Source: an uncultured Pelagibacteraceae bacterium
GTDB lineage: Bacteria > Pseudomonadota > Alphaproteobacteria > Pelagibacterales > Pelagibacteraceae
DNA: 64,000 bases
Reading direction: 5' to 3'
NCBI GenBank assembly: GCA_902556905.1
Contig: CACDYK010000006.1
Location: forward strand, 1-64,000
In this document: piece by piece, positions 9,525 through 17,280 of the stretch
Position numbering within the stretch: the first letter of the stretch is position 1
Layout of the letters: each line of letters begins with the position of its first letter
Program-made: the position numbers and the translations under genes
Notes under the pieces: model-generated
Databases searched by the model: none
What the model was told of the DNA's origin: nothing
What the model saw: only the letters and a program-made list of their open reading frames with translations

Positions 9525-10691
9525 CTACCAGGCTGCCTCATATATGTTAAGAGCGTCATTTTCAGTCAGTTCTCTTGGGTTATTAACTAATAAACGAGTT
9601 TGTTTCATTGCATCTGATGCCATTTTTTTACATGCCTCTTTTGGAATATTTACCTCTCTTAATCTTTGAGGAAGTCCAATTTTTTGTGATAAACTCTCTA
9701 ATCGATCAATAAATTCTTTGCATACTGCTTGGCTTCCCTTTTCAGTGTTAATATCTTGGAAAACAAATGGGGCTAATTCAGCATAATTTTTTGTTGTTTT
9801 GCTATCTACACTGTTAAATCTTAAAACGTATGGTAGAACTAAAGAGTTTGACAATCCATGAGACACATGAAAAGTTCCTCCAATCGGATAGGCAAGAGCA
9901 TGGACTGCTGCAACAGGAGAATTAGCAAATGCTTTCCCAGCTAACATTGCTCCAATTAACATGTTGCCTCTAGCCTCAATATTCGAACCATCAAATACAG
10001 CTTTTTCTATTGAGCCCGACAAAAGTTTTAGTGCTTCGATAGCTAACATTTTTGAAATTAGATTATTATTTTTGTTTGATGAAGTATAACCCTCTATAGC
10101 ATGAACCATAGCGTCAATTCCTGTAGCTGCAGTTGTGTGTGCTGGTAATCCAATTGTTAAATCTGGATCTAAAATTGCAATATCAGGTAAAATTATTGGC
10201 GAAGAAACTCCTTTCTTTTCTTCTTCTCCAACTGTGATGATAGATATAGGGGTTACCTCCGAGCCTGTTCCAGCAGTAGTCGGTATTAAAATTAATGGTA
10301 ATCTTGGACCTTTAGCATTTGAAACACCCCAGGCGTCTTCAATATTTTCATTTGAACCTAAAATTAAAGAAGTTAATTTAGCTACATCCATTGAAGATCC
10401 TCCCCCAAATCCAATAACACCTGTAGCATTAATTTTTTTTCCAACTTCTATAGAGTGTAGAAGTGTTTTAATTGAAGGATCTGCTTCTACATCTTGAAAA
10501 ACTTCAACTATTGATGAATATTTATTTAGTTCAGTTAGAGTTGGTTCAGTTAAATTTAAAGACATCAACCCTTTATCAGTTATAAATAAAACATTTGGTC
10601 CCAATTTTTTTGAAATTTCTTCAGCACATATTTTAGACATTCCACTTCCAAATCTAATTCCTGAAGTAGTATTAAATGTAAAATTATTCAT
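9525..10691 (-). CDS. Iron-containing alcohol dehydrogenase (BlcB-like)
   Basis: At 388 residues this matches the group III alcohol dehydrogenase length. The nucleotide loop GFGGGSSMDVAK lies at about 94-105. Metal-binding residues are visible in TGIDAMVHAIEGYTS near 190-204 and in HGLSNSLVLPYVLRF near 275. The family oxidises short-chain or omega-hydroxy substrates with NAD(P). Its position directly upstream of a BlcC-type lactonase suggests it oxidises the hydroxyacid released from the lactone, as 4-hydroxybutyrate dehydrogenase (BlcB) does. No succinic-semialdehyde dehydrogenase is adjacent. Confidence 0.88.
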   Translation of the reverse strand: MNNFTFNTTSGIRFGSGMSKICAEEISKKLGPNVLFITDKGLMSLNLTEPTLTELNKYSSIVEVFQDVEADPSIKTLLHSIEVGKKINATGVIGFGGGSSMDVAKLTSLILGSNENIEDAWGVSNAKGPRLPLILIPTTAGTGSEVTPISIITVGEEEKKGVSSPIILPDIAILDPDLTIGLPAHTTAATGIDAMVHAIEGYTSSNKNNNLISKMLAIEALKLLSGSIEKAVFDGSNIEARGNMLIGAMLAGKAFANSPVAAVHALAYPIGGTFHVSHGLSNSLVLPYVLRFNSVDSKTTKNYAELAPFVFQDINTEKGSQAVCKEFIDRLESLSQKIGLPQRLREVNIPKEACKKMASDAMKQTRLLVNNPRELTENDALNIYEAAW

Positions 10692-10702
10692 AATCCTAAT
10701 TC

Positions 10703-12769
10703 CTAAACGTAATAAACATAAAAGATTATTGAAAATATAGCTAGACCAATTAATATTAAGATCCAGCCATAGCCAGTTCCTAAATTATCTAAATAATTTT
10801 TTTCTCCAGAAACTTCATCTGGATGTTTATGAAGATCACCAGACTGTATTGGTTTATTTGGTAAAGTTGATAAATCCATTTTACTTGCTAAAAACCAAAT
10901 CAAACCAATTCCAAAAAACCACCATATTAATTGATATCCCCATAATGAAGGTATCTTTAAAATCCAAGATTCATATCCCGCATTTGGAGCACCAAAAAAA
11001 TTATTTCCAAGAACTTGTCCTGGACCTACTCCAAAGAATAACCATATAAGAGCAATAACATATGCAAATGATCTTAATTTTGTTCTACTCGGATGAAGGC
11101 CCATGTGTTCGTTTAAAAAATCATGAAATTTTTGACGATAATCTCTATCATTATCTACTTTTGCTATTGATGAAAACGCTGAGACTGAAAAACAAATAAA
11201 TACATTGAATAATAAGCCCCAAACACCTGAATGAATAGTCAATGGCCATCTTCCCCACGGTAATCTATTTCCTGAAATTTGCTGACCAATAGTTTCTGTT
11301 AAAATAACAATTATTATTCCAATTATTATACCAGATATAGCAGCTCCTCTTGTTATCCATGGAAACCAGACAAGACCAAGTAGAACAATTAAAAATTGAA
11401 ATGCTATAGCAATTGAAATACCACTAAAAATAATCATAGCAGGTTTAGCAAATGTAGCTAGATAAAGTGAGGCCAGAAACATTAACATCATAATTATACG
11501 AGCTGCTCTTCGCTCTTTCTCCCAGTTCGAGTTCTTATCTACGTAAGCTTTATAAAAATCTCTAGTAACGATGCTACCTGAGGTCATTAAAAGGGCAGCT
11601 GCTGTAGACTGAAGTGCAGCAACTAATCCAACAGCCAATAAACCAGTTAACCATAAGGCATGTTTGTCCATTAAACCGATAATATGATAAACAATTGATG
11701 AATGATCTTTACTTGAAACTTCTGGTAAAAGCTTATTAACGAAAAGACCATTACTATTAATTTCAGCACTAGCCCCCAATAAAATTGCTCCTATTCCTTG
11801 AAAAGTTGTAAATATAAATAATAATAAACCAACAATAACTGCAGATCCCCATATTTGATAATAAGAAAAAGTTTTAGGGTGTTTTGCTGTATAGCTTAAC
11901 ATTGAAAATGATGGTGACAGAACTATTCCCATAAAAGAAATTGTAAATGTAAAAATCATCATCGCAGTCCAAGGACCTCCAATTGCTTCATTTTTTCCTA
12001 AACCAGCTACCCATTGTATAACACCTGGTAATGCGAAATAACCATTATAGTCACCTCCTCCATAACCATTTGTATTTCCCCAAAAACTAATTTTTGTATT
12101 TGCTATTTTTGCTAATGATTTACCAAAAGTTTCTATATCTCCTATAAAGGAATAAGTGATTAATCCTAAAATAATTATTGTTAAAAAATAAAGCCAAGAT
12201 TGAACTACACCTACACTGAAAATAGATTTAAAACCTCCTCTTGTTACATAGAATAATACAATGATTGAAATTACCCACATTCCTAATTCTCTAGAAACAT
12301 ACTCACCAGTTAATGTATTTATAAGATAACCTGTTGCTCCAAATAAAACAGCAAGTAAGGGTATTGCGAAAAAAAAAGTTACTAAAACAGAAATAATTCT
12401 AATGGTATCACTTTTATAGTAATCATAATACATTTCACCAGGAGTAATGTATCCAAATTTTCTGCTTAGCATCCATTGTCTTTTAAAAAAAAATATACTC
12501 CCTAAAGGAACAGTTATAGCAATAAAAGCCGTACCAACATATTGAAAGCCATCATGAAAGATAAGGCTGGTTTGAGAAATTACAGTTAAGCCTGCAAACG
12601 TTGCGGCTGTTGCTGCAAAGAAAAAAACCCATGAAGAAATACTTCTATTTGCTAGATAATAATTTTCTGGATTATCAGAATTATACCTTGATCCTCTAAC
12701 ACCCCAAAAAAAACAATAGGCAGCATATAATAATATGAAGATAAATAACCAAACTGATTTTTCAGACAT
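10703..12769 (-). CDS. Sodium:solute symporter (SSS/SLC5 family)
   Basis: This is a large integral membrane protein with about 13 hydrophobic segments in the SSS arrangement, including RSISSWVFFFAATAATFAG near the first helices and GLVAALQSTAAALLMTSGS, a typical SSS helix with an STAAA-like sodium-site motif. The track starts at 12901, but that adds a lysine-rich 44-residue leader inside the preceding gene. I start at the internal ATG (MSEKSVWLFIF), which leaves a 34-base spacer and 688 residues. It lies between the amidase genes and the dehydrogenase, so it probably imports the substrate of this operon with sodium. Confidence 0.85.
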   Translation of the reverse strand: MSEKSVWLFIFILLYAAYCFFWGVRGSRYNSDNPENYYLANRSISSWVFFFAATAATFAGLTVISQTSLIFHDGFQYVGTAFIAITVPLGSIFFFKRQWMLSRKFGYITPGEMYYDYYKSDTIRIISVLVTFFFAIPLLAVLFGATGYLINTLTGEYVSRELGMWVISIIVLFYVTRGGFKSIFSVGVVQSWLYFLTIIILGLITYSFIGDIETFGKSLAKIANTKISFWGNTNGYGGGDYNGYFALPGVIQWVAGLGKNEAIGGPWTAMMIFTFTISFMGIVLSPSFSMLSYTAKHPKTFSYYQIWGSAVIVGLLLFIFTTFQGIGAILLGASAEINSNGLFVNKLLPEVSSKDHSSIVYHIIGLMDKHALWLTGLLAVGLVAALQSTAAALLMTSGSIVTRDFYKAYVDKNSNWEKERRAARIIMMLMFLASLYLATFAKPAMIIFSGISIAIAFQFLIVLLGLVWFPWITRGAAISGIIIGIIIVILTETIGQQISGNRLPWGRWPLTIHSGVWGLLFNVFICFSVSAFSSIAKVDNDRDYRQKFHDFLNEHMGLHPSRTKLRSFAYVIALIWLFFGVGPGQVLGNNFFGAPNAGYESWILKIPSLWGYQLIWWFFGIGLIWFLASKMDLSTLPNKPIQSGDLHKHPDEVSGEKNYLDNLGTGYGWILILIGLAIFSIIFYVYYV

Positions 12770-12803
12770 ATGACTTGGCCATATCGTAGATCCTTTTGTT
12801 AGA

Positions 12804-13169
12804 TTAAGTGCAGCGTCTAGGTGCTGATTCACCTTTTTCTTTTTTAATTCTTTCAGCTTCTTCTTGGGCTTCTTTAATCGTAGAGTAAGCCTTATCTTCA
12901 AATATTATAAATGGTTTAGCTCTATCAGCATTCAATTGCGCAACACACCATTCTTTGTCAGGTTTAGTGCACATCACCATATACGCACCAGGTATAGGTC
13001 CATATTTTCGATTATTTAATGTAAAAAGACTTTTAGCCAATTCATTAAGTTTATCTTCATCTAATTTTCCCAAAGCATTTTTTTCTAAATCATTTGGTGG
13101 AGTTTCGTTATCTGATCCTAAAATACCTTTCCCACCTGTTCCTTCTGGTCTAGTAAATTGATTGCTCAT
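12804..13169 (-). CDS. Small hypothetical protein between amidase and symporter
   Basis: A 121-residue soluble protein with no recognised family. Its ATG shares one base with the stop of the DmfA2-like gene (TAATG), so it is translationally coupled. Features are a central block YGPIPGAYMVMCTKPDKEW with two cysteines nearby, and a charged helical C-terminus (KEAQEEAERIKKEKGES). Tight coupling to the large amidase subunit suggests an accessory, assembly or regulatory protein for that enzyme, which is an inference from position alone. Confidence 0.72.
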   Translation of the reverse strand: MSNQFTRPEGTGGKGILGSDNETPPNDLEKNALGKLDEDKLNELAKSLFTLNNRKYGPIPGAYMVMCTKPDKEWCVAQLNADRAKPFIIFEDKAYSTIKEAQEEAERIKKEKGESAPRRCT

Positions 13170-15526
13170 TATGGTAAAGGTCCATCTTTTAAAAATCCTC
13201 TAATTGCATTTTCTAAAATTTTAGAGACATTATTATTGTAATTGTTGTAAGATAAGCTTCCACAGAAAGATAGAGATCCAGGTGCAAACAATGCGCCATC
13301 ATTTGGCGTTTTATAATAAATCATATCTGCTCTAACCATTGGATTTTCAGTACCCCCACCGTAATATCCTCTAACAGTAAAATGAATCTCTTCATTTACT
13401 TGCATCATTAAATTTGTATGATTTTCTGATCTTGCTAATAGATATGCATTATGAGGTGTTCCAAACTCTAAATCATACCTATCAAGCTCAAGTCCTGCTG
13501 CACCTCCACCTACTAAGCCAAAATCTCCTATTACTTCATCTTTTCCAACACCATCAAAAATCCAAGAACATTCAGGTCGTTCGCTATCAGGAGACCTTTT
13601 GTAATAAGAGCTAACATCAAATCCATATGCTGTAAAAGTTAATCCACATACTTTTGATGGTATTCTCCCTCGAGCTCTCCACATTCCACCATATTTTCCA
13701 TCAAAAGCATTATTGTATTCACCTGGATTTGCTGTCCATGCTCTAGTACCTGCTTCGCCTTTTCTAACTTCAATAATATTTGGATTATCAGGATGATATT
13801 CGCTAATCCAATAAAAACCATCTGAACCCAAGTATATCCATCTTCCACCATTAAGTTGGTACTGTTCATAAGCTGCTAGCATTTTTTCAGAACTATATTC
13901 AGGGTGCGAACCTGTTAAAACACATTTGTATCGATTTAATAATTCAACACCTTCCAAATGTAAGTCTTCATCAGTAACAACATCAAAATCTAAATTTTTT
14001 TCTTCCAACCAATCAGTCAAATGCAAATCTGCATTAAGTTGCCATAGAGATGGTGATAGCCAGTGTCTATATTTTGGTCTCATATTCAAAATAGGTCTTA
14101 GTCTCGATGAAATTGCTACACCACTACCGTCTGAATGTTGAGAATAAGTTGATAAACCATATTCTCTGTGTTCATTTAAATACAAATCTGAAGCTGACAT
14201 AACTGGTACTTTTCCAGCTAATAATTGAGCTACTACTGAATTTGTACCAAGGTTGTCATTTGAATAAGCTATGTAACTATTTGTTGGTAAAACAAATAAA
14301 AGATCTGAAGTAGTTTTGCCTTTGGGGGGTTTAATAACAAAAGGTATGAAGTCCTCTGTTTCAGCTGAATCTTCACCATTTATTCTTAATCTTGCTGCAT
14401 AAACTCCACTTCTAATTTTATCAGGCACTTTATATACAAAGTCTACATCCCATCTTGCATCATCAATATCATCATCATGAAAATGAATAGCTCCATATTC
14501 TTCTGGCTTGTGATGGAATACCATTTCATCTGCAGTCCAATTATACCCTGTCATAGCTCTGCATGGTAAATTTACAATAAAACCATTTAGATGATTTGAT
14601 GTCATATCAACAATTAAAGTTGATGCCATATTCTTTGTAATATTGGCATGAAAATCCCAAGCTCCTATAACTTCAGATCTTAATTCAGAAGTACATCCAC
14701 CAAAACCTCTAGCCAGAGACTCTATTTCTGATTTCGATAAAGCCTTTTTACTAAGTCTTGGTCTATCTATTTTGCCATTATAAGTTAATGTTTGCTCTGG
14801 CAATTCAACAGGGCTAGTTGCTTCTTTATAGTGTCCTCCAAAAATATGTCTTCCAGATCTATCATTTAATGCACAGGCAGCCATTAAAAAAGGAGCATCG
14901 TTTGCACGTGGTTTCAAATTACTTATAGATTCTACATAAGCAGTTGTTTCATCTGCTGGATGTAACATCGACATACCTAGTCCACCATTGGTAGGTGTAA
15001 CACAAGGTTCTTGGTATAACTTTAATTTTCCTGTTTCAGCATCATATGTAGCTGCTACTAAGTACCAAACTTTTCTCATTAATTTCTTTTCACTTGAAAC
15101 TGAAGTTGTTTGCCCTCCTCCGTCTCCAATCATTACTGATAAACAGCTATTTTCATCTATGAATAACCCATAACCGCTTTGAGTTTTTTCATTCCACTTT
15201 GTTAAAATTCCTTGCTTACCTTTGTCTGGAGTTGTCGGAAATATATATGCCTGTAAAGTAAAGCTTGTTGTGTTTAGTCTCTCGTCTTGAGGAATTACAA
15301 CATAAGAACCACCATGAATTTTTTGATTTTTTCCCTGATAATTTCTATTACATTCAGCGCCTATTTCTTCTTCTTTATATCCAGGTCCATCAGGATTTGT
15401 ATCTCCATGAATTAATCTTACAATTTGAACCTCATAATTTTCATTTTTTTCAGAGTTGACCATAAATTTAATCTCTTCACCAGGAAAAGAAGTGTATTTA
15501 TCACTATAACCTGTAATTCTTAACAT
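13169..15526 (-). CDS. N,N-dimethylformamidase-family large (beta) subunit
   Basis: The 785-residue protein has an N-terminal region, a ConA/LamG-like jelly-roll at about 85-275 (SFTLQAYIFP, GILTKWN) and a C-terminal DMFase catalytic domain from about 405. Y421 (SYIAYSND), Y461 (GLSTYSQHSDGSG), H541 and E543 (GSHPEY) fall at spacings matching the mononuclear-iron Tyr/Tyr/Glu site and nearby His of Paracoccus DMFase (Y399, Y440, E521, H519, from memory). DMFase splits dimethylformamide into dimethylamine and formate. The small subunit is the gene just upstream, so a complete enzyme is encoded. The natural amide is unknown. Confidence 0.87.
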   Translation of the reverse strand: MLRITGYSDKYTSFPGEEIKFMVNSEKNENYEVQIVRLIHGDTNPDGPGYKEEEIGAECNRNYQGKNQKIHGGSYVVIPQDERLNTTSFTLQAYIFPTTPDKGKQGILTKWNEKTQSGYGLFIDENSCLSVMIGDGGGQTTSVSSEKKLMRKVWYLVAATYDAETGKLKLYQEPCVTPTNGGLGMSMLHPADETTAYVESISNLKPRANDAPFLMAACALNDRSGRHIFGGHYKEATSPVELPEQTLTYNGKIDRPRLSKKALSKSEIESLARGFGGCTSELRSEVIGAWDFHANITKNMASTLIVDMTSNHLNGFIVNLPCRAMTGYNWTADEMVFHHKPEEYGAIHFHDDDIDDARWDVDFVYKVPDKIRSGVYAARLRINGEDSAETEDFIPFVIKPPKGKTTSDLLFVLPTNSYIAYSNDNLGTNSVVAQLLAGKVPVMSASDLYLNEHREYGLSTYSQHSDGSGVAISSRLRPILNMRPKYRHWLSPSLWQLNADLHLTDWLEEKNLDFDVVTDEDLHLEGVELLNRYKCVLTGSHPEYSSEKMLAAYEQYQLNGGRWIYLGSDGFYWISEYHPDNPNIIEVRKGEAGTRAWTANPGEYNNAFDGKYGGMWRARGRIPSKVCGLTFTAYGFDVSSYYKRSPDSERPECSWIFDGVGKDEVIGDFGLVGGGAAGLELDRYDLEFGTPHNAYLLARSENHTNLMMQVNEEIHFTVRGYYGGGTENPMVRADMIYYKTPNDGALFAPGSLSFCGSLSYNNYNNNVSKILENAIRGFLKDGPLP

Positions 15527-15548
15527 TATTTAAACCTCTTAGTTTTAA

Positions 15549-15968
15549 TCATTGTCCATGTCTTTCTAAAAGATCTAAAATTCTTTTTAAAAAAATTGCA
15601 TGTTCGGCAGCTTCTTCAGAAGAAAAAGACTCTTCTAAAATTTCAACAGGATCTCCTCTTACACCAGTAACTATTCCTATTCTGTAATCTTCAAAATCTT
15701 TTTTACATACTGTTACATATTTTTTGATTGCCATTGGTTGTCTTCTAAGTTTATCTAAAACAATTTGAAGTTCTTTGCTATGTTCAACCATTGGCTGACC
15801 TTTATGAGGTTGGGCGGCTCTGCCAACAGGAGTTGCTCTGTGTTCTTCTATTAATTTGTTTCTCATTTTTTCATCTCTTAATAGTGGTAATACATATTTT
15901 TCAGTAATAAAGTCATCAGTGCTTGTATGACCAAGATTAAGTTGAACTCCTGTTTTATCTTTTTCCAT
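15549..15968 (-). CDS. N,N-dimethylformamidase-family small (alpha) subunit
   Basis: At 139 residues it matches the roughly 130-residue DmfA1 subunit. The diagnostic part is the C-terminal half: LRRQPMAIKKYVTVCKKD followed by YRIGIV and SFSSEEAAEHAIFLKRI, which resembles the DmfA1 pattern (short aromatic stretch, YRI, then a F-x-T/S-E-E-A-x-HAxFLKR helix). It lies 22 bases upstream of the large subunit. The small subunit is all-helical and packs against the catalytic chain in the alpha2beta2 enzyme. Confidence 0.78.
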   Translation of the reverse strand: MEKDKTGVQLNLGHTSTDDFITEKYVLPLLRDEKMRNKLIEEHRATPVGRAAQPHKGQPMVEHSKELQIVLDKLRRQPMAIKKYVTVCKKDFEDYRIGIVTGVRGDPVEILEESFSSEEAAEHAIFLKRILDLLERHGQ

Positions 15969-15988
15969 ATCCGCTCCTAGTAACTAAA

Positions 15989-16843
15989 TTACTTATTGGT
16001 CCTTTCTTGGATTATTTTCAGAGCTTCTATTAAATAAACTCTAAATAACTCATGATTTTCACTCATTGGAAAATGCCCTATATCAGGCATTTCAATATAA
16101 ACTCCACCTTTAATTTGTCTTGCTGTATTTTCAGTAGCTTCAGGTGGTGTTAAATAATCATAAGTTCCAGTCATCATTATTACTGGACATTTATGACCAT
16201 CAATATTCTTCAATTCATTTCTTAAGTCATGATCAACGGAATAAAAATATAAATCACCTTTAAATGCCTCAGAGCCCTGAGTGTAATAATGCCATGTCAA
16301 CCATCTATCTTTTTCAGGTGATTGAGGTGCCATTAAATCCCACGTACCACTTCCACAAACTTGAGCTGCATTTGCATGTGGATGTCTCCACCAATCTAAA
16401 TAGAAACCTGGCGCATGATCTGCTGCTTCAACTGGAATAACGGCTCTAAATTTATTAGGATGACGAAGGGCTAATTGCAACGCTACATTTCCTCCAAAAG
16501 AAGACCCCATAAAAATAGGATTTTTTAAATCTAAAGCTTCACATAATTTAATTATAAAATTGCAATAATGTTCTGCAGTTAGTTTATATTCTTCTTTCCA
16601 AAATTCCTTATTATGTGGAGGGTCTGATTTACCATGTCTAGGTAAGTCATATGCAATTACATTGTAATTTTTTATAATTTCTTCATCCTCAAGAAGTCCT
16701 CTCCATTGATGATTATGACATCCCGCAGTATGTTGACAGATTAATGGTATTCCTTTTCCATTTTGAAGATAAAAAACTTTATATTCACAATCATCTACTT
16801 CAATAGTAACATACCGCCCTACTACACTGTGATGCTTTACCAT
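15989..16843 (-). CDS. Alpha/beta hydrolase
   Basis: A 284-residue serine hydrolase. It has the oxyanion region HTAGCHNHQWRG at about 37-48, the nucleophile elbow GSSFGGN near 117-123 (nucleophile the second Ser), an acid in the MTGTYDYLTPP loop near 228 and the final histidine in IGHFPMSE near 260. It shows no signal peptide, so it is cytoplasmic. It sits 20 bases before the DMFase small subunit. It may act on an ester or thioester linked to the same pathway; the substrate cannot be read from sequence. Confidence 0.85.
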   Translation of the reverse strand: MVKHHSVVGRYVTIEVDDCEYKVFYLQNGKGIPLICQHTAGCHNHQWRGLLEDEEIIKNYNVIAYDLPRHGKSDPPHNKEFWKEEYKLTAEHYCNFIIKLCEALDLKNPIFMGSSFGGNVALQLALRHPNKFRAVIPVEAADHAPGFYLDWWRHPHANAAQVCGSGTWDLMAPQSPEKDRWLTWHYYTQGSEAFKGDLYFYSVDHDLRNELKNIDGHKCPVIMMTGTYDYLTPPEATENTARQIKGGVYIEMPDIGHFPMSENHELFRVYLIEALKIIQERTNK

Positions 16844-16876
16844 TTTTTAAATCCTTTTAATTCAACAAAATTCATC

Positions 16877-17266
16877 TTATACGGGAACTCCTGATTTTCT
16901 TAATAGTTCAAATTGAACAGTAAAATTTCTCAAATTTTTCATTAAGATTAAGTGATTGCCCTCTATTTTTAAATCTTTTCTAAAACTTGCTGACCAAATA
17001 CCATGATACATTGGTTTAGGTATTGGCTGACTAAATTCTTTCCAAGTATTTGCGGAAGCCCTTAAAGCGAAATCATATGGGTCTAATGGGCCTGGGTTAG
17101 TATTAATATTTTTCACTTTTCCATCATGCATTTCAATAATGACTTTTGCTTTTTCCATATCAAACATAAATGAGCATGAATAATATTTTGCCATAGCAGC
17201 AATAGTTTCATCACTATTTGTAAGATCTTCGTACTTTTTTGCCCAATTATTCAAATCACTACTCAT
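16877..17266 (-). CDS. Small protein, possibly SCP2-like lipid-binding fold
   Basis: The 129-residue protein has alternating short beta strands and helices, with FMFDMEKAKVIIEMHDGKVKNI near 33-54 and a C-terminal strand-helix, which faintly resembles an SCP2 sterol-carrier fold (hydrophobic strand, DG turn, then a helix with W). No catalytic motif is visible. It lies between the flotillin and the hydrolase with 14 and 33 base spacers. The family call is weak; position in the operon is the best evidence that it is a real gene. Confidence 0.7.
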   Translation of the reverse strand: MSSDLNNWAKKYEDLTNSDETIAAMAKYYSCSFMFDMEKAKVIIEMHDGKVKNINTNPGPLDPYDFALRASANTWKEFSQPIPKPMYHGIWSASFRKDLKIEGNHLILMKNLRNFTVQFELLRKSGVPV

Positions 17267-17280
17267 ATATCTTTAACTCT

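Noticed and set aside
12770-12901. 44-residue N-terminal extension of the sodium symporter
   Set aside because: It overlaps the preceding coupled gene, is poly-lysine and unlike SSS N-termini; the internal ATG fits better.
13414-15459. Several plus-strand and minus-strand ORFs of 61-76 residues inside the DmfA2-like gene
   Set aside because: They lie wholly inside a strong coding frame and have leucine/histidine-rich composition typical of antisense reading.
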